From Thiopontia sp964344135 (GTDB lineage Bacteria > Pseudomonadota > Gammaproteobacteria > GCF-002020875), in the NCBI GenBank assembly GCA_964344135.1, contig CAYFMF010000045.1, positions 1 through 13,773 of the forward strand: a DNA stretch of 13,773 bases. The letters run 5' to 3'. The notes beneath the pieces were generated by a model. The model was not told the origin of the DNA and did not search any database. It was given only the letters and a program-made list of their open reading frames with translations. Positions 8,083 through 13,773 of this stretch are shown here, piece after piece. Made by a program: the position numbers and the translations under genes. The number at the start of each line of letters is the position of its first letter. Positions within the stretch are counted from its first letter, which is position 1.

Positions 8083-8112
8083 ATTATACGCTTAAGTCCG
8101 CTTGAATAACAA
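8083..8112 (-). promoter_or_regulatory. Predicted sigma-70 promoter for the leader RNA and BicA-like gene
   Basis: On the minus strand TTGTTA (8112-8107) is followed after 18 bases by a perfect TATAAT (8088-8083). The expected start near 8074 falls at the first base of a strong hairpin. The -35 box shares one base with that of the divergent promoter. Confidence 0.55.
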
Positions 8113-8130
8113 GTGATTGATTGCTATCAT
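8102..8130 (+). promoter_or_regulatory. Predicted extended -10 promoter for the second SulP gene
   Basis: TTGAAT (8102-8107), a 17-base spacer, then TATCAT (8125-8130) preceded by TGC, an extended -10 motif. A start near 8137 gives a 5' leader of about 93 nt that contains the palindrome at 8161-8177. Confidence 0.5.
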
Positions 8131-8160
8131 CCGTCGCCAACCCGATGAGCCCTGTTGCCC

Positions 8161-8177
8161 CATATCGAGTCGATATG
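8161..8177. promoter_or_regulatory. Perfect 17-nt palindrome in the divergent SulP control region
   Basis: CATATCGA-G-TCGATATG is an 8-1-8 perfect inverted repeat. It lies about 25-40 bases downstream of the predicted + strand start and upstream of the minus-strand promoter. A dimeric regulator site is the simplest reading; no regulator gene is next to it. Confidence 0.45.
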
Positions 8178-8229
8178 CGGCCTCTATGTCGTGTGGCAAA
8201 TATATAACTAACTGAATGGTAATAGTTTT

Positions 8230-10050
8230 ATGGAAATGATCCAACGCTTTCTCCCCTTTCTGAAATGGTTTCCAATGGATGGAGAGACCATTCGGGCGGA
8301 TCTCATTGCAGGCATCACCGTTGCACTGGTGCTCATCCCCCAGTCGATGGCCTATGCACAGCTGGCAGGGCTTCCCGCCTACTTCGGACTCTATGCGTCG
8401 TTTCTGCCGGTGATGGTTGCAGCCCTCTGGGGCTCCTCCAAGCAGCTGGGAACGGGGCCGGTTGCGGTGGTCTCGTTGCTGACCGCCGTTGCTGTCGGTA
8501 CCGCTCTGCAGTCCAACCTGCCCGAGGGGGTGAGCAGTGTTGATGCCATGACCCAGGAGCAGTTGATTCAGTTCTATGTGCCACTGGCCGTTCTGCTGGC
8601 CCTGCTGGTTGGCCTCTTCCAGTTCACCCTTGGTGTATTGAAGCTGGGTGTTGTGGTCAACTTCCTCTCCCATCCGGTCATTGTCGGTTTTACCAACGCC
8701 GCAGCGATGGTGATTGGCCTCTCGCAGCTCAACAAGATCTTTGGTGTCACCAAGGAGCGCAGTGACTTCTTCCTCGGGGATATCTGGGGGGTGCTGCAAC
8801 AGCTGGGGGATACCCACTGGATGACCCTCATCATGGGGGTGCTCGCCTTCGGAATCATGATGGGGGTGAAAAAGTTTTTGCCGAAGCTTCCAGGTGTCCT
8901 GCTTGCGGTTGTGATTACAACGGTTTTGAGCATTGTTATTGGGTTTGAGGCGATGGGCGGCGCGGTTGTGGGCGCCATTCCGGAGGGGCTTCCCTCAATG
9001 AAGGTCCCCACAATCAACTTTGAGGTACTGGGTATCCTCTTCACCAGTGCCATCGTGATCTCCATGGTGGGTTTCATGGAGGCGATCTCCATCGCCAAGG
9101 CGATGGCAGCCAAGACCAAGGATCGGGTTGATCCCAACCAGGAGCTGATCGGGCAGGGGCTGGCCAATATTGTCGGCAGCTTCTCCCAGGCTTATCCCGC
9201 CAGCGGCTCCTTTTCACGCTCTGCGGTTAACCTCAATGCCGGGGCGAAAACCGGCATGTCCTCCGTCTTCACCGCTGCACTGGTTCTGATCACGCTGCTC
9301 TTCCTGACCCCGCTGCTCTACCACCTGCCCAAGGCGGTACTGGCTGCGGTCATCATGATGGCAGTAATCGGTCTGATCAACTTCAAGGCATTCAAGCATG
9401 CCTGGGTTGCCAACAAGCATGACGGGATCGCCTCGGTGGTCACCTTTGTTGCAACCCTCGGTTTTGCCCCCCATCTGGATCAGGGAATTCTGATTGGTGC
9501 GCTGCTGGCGCTGGGGCTCTACCTCTACTCCACGATGAAGCCACGCGTCGCCATTCTTGGCCGTTATGCGGATGGAACCCTGCGTGATATTCGGGTCCAT
9601 GACCTGCCGCAGGACAAGCGAATTGTTGTGCTCCGTTTTGATGGTTCGCTCTACTTCGCCAACGTCGCCTATTTTGAGGAGGCGATTCTGGAGGCGCTGT
9701 GTGAGCGACCCGAGGCGCAGTATGTGCTGGTAGTGGGTGATGCCATTAACACCCTTGATGCATCCGGAGAGGAGGTGGTCCATCAACTGGTCTCACGTCT
9801 GAAAGACAATGATGTAACGCTGGTATTCAGTGGCCTCAAGCGTCAGATTCATCAGGTGATGCAGCGTACAGGGCTGTTTGGCCATATCGGTGGCGAGAAT
9901 CTCCACCCCAATGAGGACATGGCGATCAAGTATATCTACCGCCGACTCGATGGTGAGGGCTTCGACCAGAACTACTGCCCACTGATTGCGCCGGATGGTG
10001 AGAAGAAGAAGGATGATGTCCACCGGGACGCTCTGGAGGAGACCTTCTGA
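8230..10050 (+). CDS. SulP/SLC26 family anion permease with STAS domain
   Basis: A 606-residue inner-membrane transporter of the classical SulP type, distinct from its divergent neighbour. The N-terminus has RADLIAGITVALVLIPQSMA and YAQLAGLPAYFGLYASFLP, the SulP signature region. The core continues with LSHPVIVGFTNAAAMVIGLSQ, then VGFMEAISIAKAMAAK with Glu284 where the BicA-like protein has Asp268, then NQELIGQGLANIVGSF and YPASGSFSRSAVN. A STAS domain covers about residues 450-565 (RIVVLRFDGSLYFANVAYFE, then INTLDASGEEVV), followed by a charged tail. Family members carry sulfate, dicarboxylates or bicarbonate, usually with H+ or Na+; the substrate here is not decidable. The ATG at 8230 has only a weak GGTAA upstream; the N-terminal signature supports it. 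A strong terminator follows at 10082-10111. Confidence 0.9.
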   Translation: MEMIQRFLPFLKWFPMDGETIRADLIAGITVALVLIPQSMAYAQLAGLPAYFGLYASFLPVMVAALWGSSKQLGTGPVAVVSLLTAVAVGTALQSNLPEGVSSVDAMTQEQLIQFYVPLAVLLALLVGLFQFTLGVLKLGVVVNFLSHPVIVGFTNAAAMVIGLSQLNKIFGVTKERSDFFLGDIWGVLQQLGDTHWMTLIMGVLAFGIMMGVKKFLPKLPGVLLAVVITTVLSIVIGFEAMGGAVVGAIPEGLPSMKVPTINFEVLGILFTSAIVISMVGFMEAISIAKAMAAKTKDRVDPNQELIGQGLANIVGSFSQAYPASGSFSRSAVNLNAGAKTGMSSVFTAALVLITLLFLTPLLYHLPKAVLAAVIMMAVIGLINFKAFKHAWVANKHDGIASVVTFVATLGFAPHLDQGILIGALLALGLYLYSTMKPRVAILGRYADGTLRDIRVHDLPQDKRIVVLRFDGSLYFANVAYFEEAILEALCERPEAQYVLVVGDAINTLDASGEEVVHQLVSRLKDNDVTLVFSGLKRQIHQVMQRTGLFGHIGGENLHPNEDMAIKYIYRRLDGEGFDQNYCPLIAPDGEKKKDDVHRDALEETF

Positions 10051-10081
10051 CTCTCCAGTCATCAGCCATTCAATCCATGGA

Positions 10082-10111
10082 GGGTTGTCCGGGGTCGGGC
10101 AGCCCTTTTTT
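10082..10111 (+). terminator. Intrinsic terminator after the second SulP gene
   Basis: GGGTTGTCC (10082-10090) pairs with GGGCAGCCC (10097-10105), including two G-U pairs, around a 6-nt loop, followed by six Ts (10106-10111). It ends 14 bases before the thioredoxin ATG. Confidence 0.75.
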
Positions 10112-10125
10112 ATCAGAGAGAGACA

Positions 10126-10482
10126 ATGAGCACTACAGCGTCAGGGCGCAGACAGTTTCAGGTAGATGTCGATAACTTCGAGGAGGTGGTGATCGAGGAG
10201 TCCTTCAGGCGTCTGGTGGTGCTTGATATCAGTGCGGAGTGGTGTGGCCCCTGCCGGGTACTGGAGCCAATTCTGGATCGGCTCTCAGAGGAGTATCAGG
10301 GGGCGTTTCTGCTTGCCAAGCTGGAGGCGGAGGATGAGAATATGAAGATCGCTGGTCGCTATGGGGCACGTGGCTTTCCGACCGTACTCGCCTTTCTCAA
10401 CGGGGAGGAGGTGGAGCGCTTCCAGAGTGCCCAGCCAGAGAGCTTTGTGCGGGACTTTATCGACCGCCATCTGATCGACTGA
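10126..10482 (+). CDS. Thioredoxin-family protein with WCGPC active site
   Basis: A 118-residue single-domain thioredoxin, close to the usual 105-110 plus a short N-terminal extension. The redox motif is WCGPC at 39-43, preceded by LVVLDISAE, and the cis-proline is Pro85 in ARGFPT. Both are needed for dithiol-disulfide exchange with protein substrates. There is no signal peptide or membrane segment, so it should be cytoplasmic. It could be the general thioredoxin or a dedicated partner; the neighbourhood does not tell. The ATG at 10126 follows a purine-rich AGAGAGAGAC site. The start comes 14 bases after the preceding terminator's T tract, leaving no room for its own promoter downstream of that terminator. 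The next gene is convergent, 27 bases away. Confidence 0.9.
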   Translation: MSTTASGRRQFQVDVDNFEEVVIEESFRRLVVLDISAEWCGPCRVLEPILDRLSEEYQGAFLLAKLEAEDENMKIAGRYGARGFPTVLAFLNGEEVERFQSAQPESFVRDFIDRHLID

Positions 10483-10509
10483 CTGTTGTCTGCCCTGGGC
10501 GCTGTTGGG

Positions 10510-11649
10510 TCAGCGAATTCCGCGCAGATAGAGCCACTCAAAGAGGAGCTTGGACCAGTGGAAGAGGCGGGTTTTGAAAATGATCGCCCGCTTGATGTCC
10601 CGGTAGACCAGAACACCCGAGTTGATCGAGTCGACAATGCAGATCAGCTCGACGCGGAATTGATGTTCCGCGGGATCTCCCTGCTGGTCCGAGAGCATGT
10701 TCCTGACCGCCGTTTCTGCCTGCAGATCGGCCATGTGGGCCTGTTTCGGCATCCACTCCGGCCCCGGGAAGCTGCCGCAGTCACCTGCAACATAGATCTC
10801 CCCAAATCCTGGAACACGCCCCCCCCTGTCGGCAACCACAAAACCGCCCGCTGAGAGCGGAAGACCACTCTCGGCCAGCCAGGCGGGGCCGGTCATTCCG
10901 GGCATGAAGAGGGTCAGGTTGCTCTCCAGCTCGCCACCCTCGGTGATCACACTGTTCTCTGTAAAGCCCTTCATCTTGTGGCCCAGATGGGTCTCGATCC
11001 CTCTCTTCTCCATCTCCCGCAGCAGCCCCGTCACCGCCTTCGGCCCCAGCCGCTTGCCGGGCTCGGGGGCGGGACTGAAGAAGATCAGCCTGAAGCGCTC
11101 ACGGCGCCCCTGCTTGCGCAGCAGGGTGTCGATCCCGAAGAGGAACTCAAAAACAGGTCCCCCGCGCATGGCGGCGGGCTCCTTGGGGTTGCCGCCAAAC
11201 CCCATGGCAATGGTTCCCCCCTCCATCTCTGCGAGGCGGTCCCGGATCTGTTCACCAGCGGTGATCCCGTTACAGGGGATGATGGCATGCTCCTTGATTC
11301 CGGGCAGCTTCTGGATGAAGCGGGCACCACTGGCAATCAGCAGTCGGTCATAGGGGAGTGCCCCCTGATCGGTAGAGATCTGGCGCCTCTCTGGATCAAG
11401 CCCGTTAACACTACCCTGAAAGAAGCGGACATTGAAGCGGGCAAGGAAGTTGTCGAGCGGGATCTCCAGCTCCTCCCGGCTGCGCAGACCGGAGGGGATC
11501 CAGATGGTGCTGGGCAGGTAGGAGAAGATTGCCCGCGGGGCAACCACGGTTATGGAGCCACTGAAGCGATTTTTTCGTAGTGTTCGGACCGCCTTGAGTG
11601 CCGCAAACCCGGCACCGATGATTACAATCTTTTCACTGCTGAACGCCAT
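10510..11649 (-). CDS. FAD-dependent NAD(P)/quinone oxidoreductase, sulfide:quinone oxidoreductase-like
   Basis: A 379-residue flavoprotein of the two-dinucleotide-binding-domain family. The N-terminal FAD fold is KIVIIGAGFAALKAVRTL with GxGxxA near residues 12-17; LPYDRLLIASGA (98-109) and the second FAD contact EIYVAGDCGSFPGPEWMPKQ (284-302) follow. The C-terminal helices (about 352-376, KRAIIFKTRLFHWSKLLFEW) are amphipathic, as in monotopic SQR and NDH-2 enzymes that sit on the membrane and reduce quinone. Cysteines are C126, C291 and C337. C126 and C337 (ELICIVDSINSG) match SQR cysteine regions, but the one expected before the GP.EF motif is replaced (AAMRGGPVFEF, 159-169). Sulfide oxidation is therefore uncertain. 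The start has AGGAG seven bases upstream, and a predicted promoter lies at 11670-11699. Confidence 0.85.
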   Translation of the reverse strand: MAFSSEKIVIIGAGFAALKAVRTLRKNRFSGSITVVAPRAIFSYLPSTIWIPSGLRSREELEIPLDNFLARFNVRFFQGSVNGLDPERRQISTDQGALPYDRLLIASGARFIQKLPGIKEHAIIPCNGITAGEQIRDRLAEMEGGTIAMGFGGNPKEPAAMRGGPVFEFLFGIDTLLRKQGRRERFRLIFFSPAPEPGKRLGPKAVTGLLREMEKRGIETHLGHKMKGFTENSVITEGGELESNLTLFMPGMTGPAWLAESGLPLSAGGFVVADRGGRVPGFGEIYVAGDCGSFPGPEWMPKQAHMADLQAETAVRNMLSDQQGDPAEHQFRVELICIVDSINSGVLVYRDIKRAIIFKTRLFHWSKLLFEWLYLRGIR

Positions 11650-11669
11650 GGTAGGACTCCTGCTCCAGA

Positions 11670-11699
11670 ATAGTAGGCTTCGAATGAGAGTTTTCTCAA
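11670..11699 (-). promoter_or_regulatory. Predicted promoter of the SQR-like gene
   Basis: On the minus strand TTGAGA (11699-11694), an 18-base spacer and TACTAT (11675-11670). Transcription from about 11663 would leave a leader of roughly 14 nt holding the AGGAG site. Confidence 0.35.
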
Positions 11700-11812
11700 C
11701 TGTTCCTGATGAATATAGCGGATCTGGCCGCCCTGGTCGATCATCGGGGGCATCTCTCTCATTGCTCCGGTCAAAAATGGTCTCGGGGGGTGTGGCAGGC
11801 AGCCGCTATATT

Positions 11813-12502
11813 CTATGCCGCCCTCTTCCTGAAGAGCAGGTCCCATACCCCGTGGCCCAGCCGCAACCCCCGCTTCTCGAACTTCGTAACGGGGCGTGAC
11901 TCGGGGCGTGGGGAGTAGCATCCGCTGCCGGCGAGGTTTGCAAGTCCGCTCTCCTGGCTGAGGATCTCCATCATCCACTCGGCATAATCCTCCCAGTCGG
12001 TGGCCAGATGGAACAGCCCGCCCACCTTGAGCCGGCTGAGGATCAGCTGTACAAAGTCGGGCTGCACAATGCGTCGCTTGTGGTGTCGCTTCTTGTGCCA
12101 CGGATCGGGGAAGAAGAGCATCACGGAGTCGAGACTCTCCTCCGGCAGCTGATCCCTCAACACCTCAATCGCATCATGTTTAAGCAGACGAACATTGGTA
12201 ATTGCCCCCTTGTCGAGCTCATCCAGCAGGCGTCCCACGCCGGGCCGATGGACCTCAATCCCCAGATAGTCCTGGTCGGGGTGTGAGGAGGCGAGCTCCA
12301 GCAGCGCATCTCCCATTCCGAATCCGATCTCAAGGTGGAGTGGTGCGGTGCGTCCAAAGAGGGTCTGAGGATCGATGTGCTCTCCCGGATCGATGCCAAG
12401 GCGTGGCCAGAGGGCCTCCAGTGCACGGCGCTGGCTCTGCGTCATCCGCCCCTCGCGCCTTACAAAGGAGCGGATATGGCGCATCTTTTCAGGTTCGACC
12501 AC
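11813..12502 (-). CDS. trmB: tRNA (guanine-N7-)-methyltransferase TrmB
   Basis: An S-adenosylmethionine-dependent enzyme that makes m7G46 in the variable loop of tRNAs. The 229 residues are close to the E. coli length and nearly collinear with it: HIRSFVRREGRMT (9-21), the SAM motif LHLEIGFGMG (55-64), YLGIEVHRPGVG (79-90), the catalytic LFFPDPWHKKRHHKRRIV (129-146), HLATDWEDYAEWM (165-177), and the closing RPVTKFEKRGLRLGHGVWDL (203-222). The first start is GTG at 12502 with no clear Shine-Dalgarno. An in-frame ATG at 12484 would give 223 residues beginning MRHIRSF and is nearly as likely. It lies 49 bases after thiG on the same strand, so it is probably part of a thiS-thiG-trmB operon. Confidence 0.95.
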   Translation of the reverse strand: MVEPEKMRHIRSFVRREGRMTQSQRRALEALWPRLGIDPGEHIDPQTLFGRTAPLHLEIGFGMGDALLELASSHPDQDYLGIEVHRPGVGRLLDELDKGAITNVRLLKHDAIEVLRDQLPEESLDSVMLFFPDPWHKKRHHKRRIVQPDFVQLILSRLKVGGLFHLATDWEDYAEWMMEILSQESGLANLAGSGCYSPRPESRPVTKFEKRGLRLGHGVWDLLFRKRAA

Positions 12503-12551
12503 AGTGTTGTTAACCGTGTCTCAACAGAGCGTTGCTTTGTTGCAGACCAGT

Positions 12552-13337
12552 TTAGAGAAACATTCCGTCCAGCGGTGAGGAGGCGCTTGCATACGCCTTT
12601 TTCGGCATCCGTCCGGCAAGGAAGGCCTCGCGTCCCGCCTCGATCCCCTTTTTCATTGCCGAGGCCATCAGTACCGGATCCCTTGCAGCGGCGATGGCGG
12701 TATTCATCAGTACCCCGTCACAACCGAGCTCCATCGCAATGGCGGCATCCGAGGCGGTCCCAACCCCTGCATCGACCAGGATCGGCACATTGGCATTCTC
12801 CACAATCAGCCGGATATTGTGCGGGTTGCGGACCCCAAGGCCGGAGCCGATCGGGGCGGCCAACGGCATCACTGCAACACAACCCATCTCCTCGAGACGC
12901 TTGGCAATCAGTGGGTCATCGGTGGTGTAGACCATCACCTTGAAGCCATCCCTGATCAGGGTCTCTGCCGCCTCCAGGGTGGCGGTGACATCGGGATAGA
13001 GTGTCTTTTCGTCACCGAGCACCTCCAGTTTTACCAGATCGTGGCCATCGAGCAGCTCACGGGCCAGACGGCAGGTGCGTACCGCATCCTCTGCGGTAAA
13101 GCAGCCGGCGGTGTTGGGGAGGATGGTGTATTTCTCAGGGGGAATGGCATCCAGCAGATTGGGTTCGTCCGGATTCTGCCCGATATTGGAGCGGCGGATG
13201 GCAACCGTCACGATCTCGGCACCGCTGGCCTCGGTGGCAAGGCGGGTCTCCTCCAGATCCCTGTATTTCCCGCTCCCCACCAGTAGGCGGGAGTGGTAGC
13301 TCTTGCCTGCAATTACAAATGTGTCATTCTCAGCCAT
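12552..13337 (-). CDS. thiG: Thiazole synthase ThiG
   Basis: A cytoplasmic TIM-barrel enzyme that condenses deoxyxylulose phosphate, dehydroglycine and the ThiS thiocarboxylate sulfur into the thiazole phosphate of thiamin. The length of 261 is normal. Visible signatures are SRLLVGSGKYRDLEET (16-31), TVAIRRSN (44-51), ILPNTAGCFTAEDAVRTCRL (72-91), the Schiff-base Lys103 in LVKLEVLGDEKTLYPD, VMPLAAPIGSGLGVRNP (156-172), and the phosphate-binding ILVDAGVGTASDAA (186-199). The ATG at 13337 has AAGGA nine bases upstream and lies 17 bases after thiS. The partner ThiF, which adenylates ThiS, is not in the window. Confidence 0.96.
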   Translation of the reverse strand: MAENDTFVIAGKSYHSRLLVGSGKYRDLEETRLATEASGAEIVTVAIRRSNIGQNPDEPNLLDAIPPEKYTILPNTAGCFTAEDAVRTCRLARELLDGHDLVKLEVLGDEKTLYPDVTATLEAAETLIRDGFKVMVYTTDDPLIAKRLEEMGCVAVMPLAAPIGSGLGVRNPHNIRLIVENANVPILVDAGVGTASDAAIAMELGCDGVLMNTAIAAARDPVLMASAMKKGIEAGREAFLAGRMPKKAYASASSPLDGMFL

Positions 13338-13354
13338 AACGGTTGGTTCCTTCT

Positions 13355-13573
13355 CTATTCGGACATCCTGCCACTGCCACCACCAATGGCATGAACAATT
13401 TCAATTCGATCCCCCTCATGGAGCTGGTGAGACCGATAACTGCTTCTTGGAACAATCTCCAGATTGATCTCCATCGCAATTCTCCTCTCCCCCAGTTGCA
13501 GGGAGCTCACAAGGTCGGCAGCGGTGGAGTTGTCGGGAAGGGTGTGCTCTTCGCCATTAAGCAGAATAACCAT
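13355..13573 (-). CDS. thiS: Sulfur carrier protein ThiS, with a C-terminal extension
   Basis: A small beta-grasp (ubiquitin-like) protein that carries sulfur as a C-terminal thiocarboxylate to ThiG. The 72 residues start MVILLNGEEHTLPDNSTAADL, then ERRIAMEINLEIVPRSSYRSH and GDRIEIVHAIGGG, all typical of ThiS. In the family the chain normally ends at the Gly-Gly. Here GGG (64-66) is followed by SGRMSE and then TAG. The tail would have to be removed before adenylation, or the gene has lost its proper end. There is no obvious Shine-Dalgarno before the ATG at 13573; the preceding 40 bases match no TPP riboswitch that I can see. Confidence 0.9.
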   Translation of the reverse strand: MVILLNGEEHTLPDNSTAADLVSSLQLGERRIAMEINLEIVPRSSYRSHQLHEGDRIEIVHAIGGGSGRMSE

Positions 13574-13619
13574 GGGATGGGGATTCAGTGATCATCAGTG
13601 GTTGTGGTTCGAGTCGCGG

Positions 13620-13648
13620 ATTGTCGTTTGATCTTTCGGCGCTGTCAA
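13620..13648 (-). promoter_or_regulatory. Predicted promoter of the thiS-thiG-trmB operon
   Basis: On the minus strand a consensus TTGACA (13648-13643), a 17-base spacer and GACAAT (13625-13620), followed by GC-rich CCGCGAC. A start near 13613 gives a leader of about 40 nt. Confidence 0.6.
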
Positions 13649-13658
13649 TGGAGGGGGA

Positions 13659-13687
13659 TTGACGGAGCCTGCCAATCAGAGGACAAT
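13659..13687 (+). promoter_or_regulatory. Predicted promoter of the tRNA-Gly gene
   Basis: TTGACG (13659-13664), a 17-base spacer and GACAAT (13682-13687), then a GC-rich discriminator CCCCGC, as expected for a growth-rate-controlled stable RNA promoter. The start would fall about 5 bases before the tRNA. It mirrors the divergent thiS promoter. Confidence 0.55.
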
Positions 13688-13699
13688 CCCCGCTCTTTC

Positions 13700-13773
13700 G
13701 CGGGTGTAGTTCAATGGTAGAACTGGAGCTTCCCAAGCTTCAAACGTGGGTTCGATTCCCATCACCCGCTCCA
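13700..13773 (+). tRNA. glyU: tRNA-Gly (anticodon CCC)
   Basis: A full cloverleaf can be drawn. The acceptor pairs GCGGGTG with CACCCGC; the D arm is GTTC/GAAC; the anticodon arm GGAGC/GCTTC encloses TTCCCAA, giving anticodon CCC for GGG codons; the T arm GTGGG/CCCAT encloses TTCGATT. The discriminator T and an encoded CCA end the gene at 13771-13773, exactly at the window edge. It is very close to E. coli glyU. Confidence 0.97.

Noticed and set aside
8092..8817. A 241-codon minus-strand frame opposite the second SulP gene
   Set aside because: Low-complexity composition without motifs; it overlaps the conserved SulP signature region on the other strand.
10483..10509. Bidirectional terminator between the convergent thioredoxin and SQR-like genes
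   Set aside because: Only a 4-bp GCCC/GGGC pairing with a one-base gap and no T tract is present in the 27 bases.
12503..12551. Hairpin between thiG and trmB as a terminator
   Set aside because: An interrupted CAACA/TGTTG stem exists, but no T run follows; readthrough into trmB is expected.
13574..13640. TPP riboswitch upstream of thiS
   Set aside because: The conserved CUGAGA and ACCUGAUCUGG blocks are absent on the minus strand, and the predicted leader of about 40 nt is too short.
1..13773. CRISPR array, insertion sequence, prophage or toxin-antitoxin module
   Set aside because: No regularly spaced repeats, transposase, integrase or paired small toxin/antitoxin frames were seen on either strand. 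The tRNA 3' end at the window edge could be an integration site, but nothing beyond it is visible.

Overview
The window (13,773 bp, GC-rich) looks like chromosome of a free-living or symbiotic gammaproteobacterium, probably a sulfur-oxidising chemolithoautotroph. TrmB and ThiG read like gammaproteobacterial versions, and the closing tRNA-Gly(CCC) is close to E. coli glyU. A BicA-like SulP transporter next to a second SulP permease, plus a sulfide:quinone-oxidoreductase-like flavoprotein, point to inorganic carbon and sulfur metabolism. The lineage is inference; no marker gene settles it.

Layout. 1-347: no intact gene; a decayed cheW 3' end on the + strand and a 33-nt imperfect tandem repeat. 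348-6111 (minus): a tripartite efflux operon in the order outer-membrane lipoprotein, periplasmic adaptor, RND pump, with a 4-base overlap and a 2-base gap. 6241-7923 (minus): a BicA-like SulP/STAS transporter. 7924-8229: a 306-bp divergent control region with two predicted promoters whose -35 boxes overlap, a structured leader RNA ending in an intrinsic terminator ahead of the BicA-like gene, and a perfect 17-nt palindrome. 8230-10050 (plus): a second, classical SulP/STAS permease, then a strong terminator. 10126-10482 (plus): a small thioredoxin. 10510-11649 (minus): an SQR-like FAD oxidoreductase. 11813-13573 (minus): thiS-thiG-trmB. 13700-13773 (plus): tRNA-Gly(CCC), divergent from thiS, with facing promoters.

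How the parts fit. The efflux operon is a self-contained envelope export machine; it may receive readthrough from the BicA-like gene upstream on the same strand. The two SulP genes are divergent paralogs with different predicted ion-site residues (Asp versus Glu), which suggests different substrates or coupling ions, and their promoters probably compete. ThiS and ThiG make the thiazole of thiamin; ThiF is not in the window. TrmB methylates tRNA G46.

The most interesting items are the leader RNA, with a possible terminator/antiterminator switch ahead of a bicarbonate-type transporter, the ThiS C-terminal tail beyond its Gly-Gly, and an SQR-like enzyme lacking one expected redox cysteine.
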